From the NCBI RefSeq assembly GCF_021155765.1, contig NC_060115.1:3534001-3598000 (forward strand): DNA of 64,000 nt, read 5' to 3'. Position numbers and translations under genes: made by a program. Origin of the DNA: Diprion similis (taxonomy: Eukaryota > Arthropoda > Insecta > Hymenoptera > Diprionidae). The notes beneath the pieces were generated by a model. It worked only from the letters and a program-made list of their open reading frames with translations, ran no database searches and had not been told where the DNA came from. Position 1 is the first letter of the stretch. Each line of letters begins with the position of its first letter. Positions 63,501-64,000 of the stretch are shown piece by piece.

Positions 63501-64000
63501 CGATCGCGGATTTAGTTTCATCATATCTCGCCGCGGTTTCATTCTTGTCCGATAATAAACCCGAAAGCGAAAGAAAAGAAAACGGCTATACAAGTTTATT
63601 CCGGCATCAAAGCGAGAAAGAAAGTCTCTGGCGTGCCTGCAATGTATAAGGTGTAAGTATTATATGTATACGTTTTATGGCTGAGGCAGCACGTTGAGGG
63701 CAGCTGTTATTCACTGGAGATTTATTGTCTCTTATCTCGGCATCGTTCTGTACTACTTGACGCTGTTATACCTCCCCTCCCCCCCTCCCCCACACACACA
63801 CATACACTCAGGTGTATCTTACAAAGTAATATCGAGTCGTTGTAATTTTGCAGTTTTTCCGGAAAAAAATCGGGGCGAAATGCTGCTGCGGTAGCGGTAA
63901 CAGAAAGAGAGGAAGAGAGAGAGAGAAAGACAGAGAGGATGATGAGTTCAGTATATTAGCGATATCAGCACCCTGCATTTTTCGGCAATTTTTTTCTTTC
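60582..64000. other. Gene-empty region to the right edge
   Basis: No recognised coding exon. Contains GTAC repeats near 60953-60968, TA repeats at 61908-61930 and 63433-63460, GTAG repeats at 62500-62522, poly-T at 62396-62422 and GA runs at 63904-63930. Confidence 0.4.

Overview
The window looks like nuclear DNA of an arthropod, most likely a non-dipteran insect and possibly a hymenopteran. It has spliced genes with GT/AG introns, AT-rich introns, CpG-tolerant gene-free DNA, and many short foldback (MITE-like) elements and microsatellites. The left ~28 kb carries four recognisable protein-coding genes, and the right ~36 kb has no recognisable coding exon. An atypical E2F (E2F7/8 type), which Drosophila lacks, argues against a higher dipteran. 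I see no rRNA, tRNA, CRISPR array or viral gene.

Layout. (1) 497-4833, minus: 5' part of the Rab3 GEF / MADD DENN-domain gene. Ten coding exons give 817 codons with no frame break, and the gene runs off the left edge. (2) 4834-12862: AT-rich, gene-poor spacer with two foldback elements. (3) 15357-22587, minus: choline/ethanolamine phosphotransferase (CEPT1 type). It has eight coding exons per transcript, but one slot has three interchangeable exons (20296-20430, 18540-18674, 17101-17232). A possible alternative last coding exon lies at 12863-12939. (4) 22914-23902, plus: mitochondrial ribosomal protein bL21m, head-to-head with CEPT1 across 326 bp. (5) 25275-27916, minus: E2F7/8 repressor, tail-to-tail with bL21m, with E2F-like sites about 0.4 kb upstream of its ATG. 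(6) 28.4-64 kb: gene-empty DNA with more CpG, microsatellites and at least seven foldback elements, including two 612-bp copies of one family in opposite orientation. A GC-rich stretch at 55.2-56.6 kb may be a promoter and untranslated first exon of a plus-strand gene to the right.

Function. The genes are not an obvious functional unit: synaptic Rab3 activation (MADD), ER phospholipid synthesis (CEPT1), mitochondrial translation (bL21m) and cell-cycle/endocycle repression (E2F7/8). The best candidate for something undescribed is the three-exon cassette of the CEPT1 gene. It swaps one transmembrane helix while keeping the following GGVGKNGST motif, and a 31-bp tandem duplication sits just upstream of the third exon's splice acceptor and carries two branchpoint-like motifs.

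Exon boundaries were worked out by hand from splice sites, reading phase and remembered family sequences. No alignment or expression data were available.
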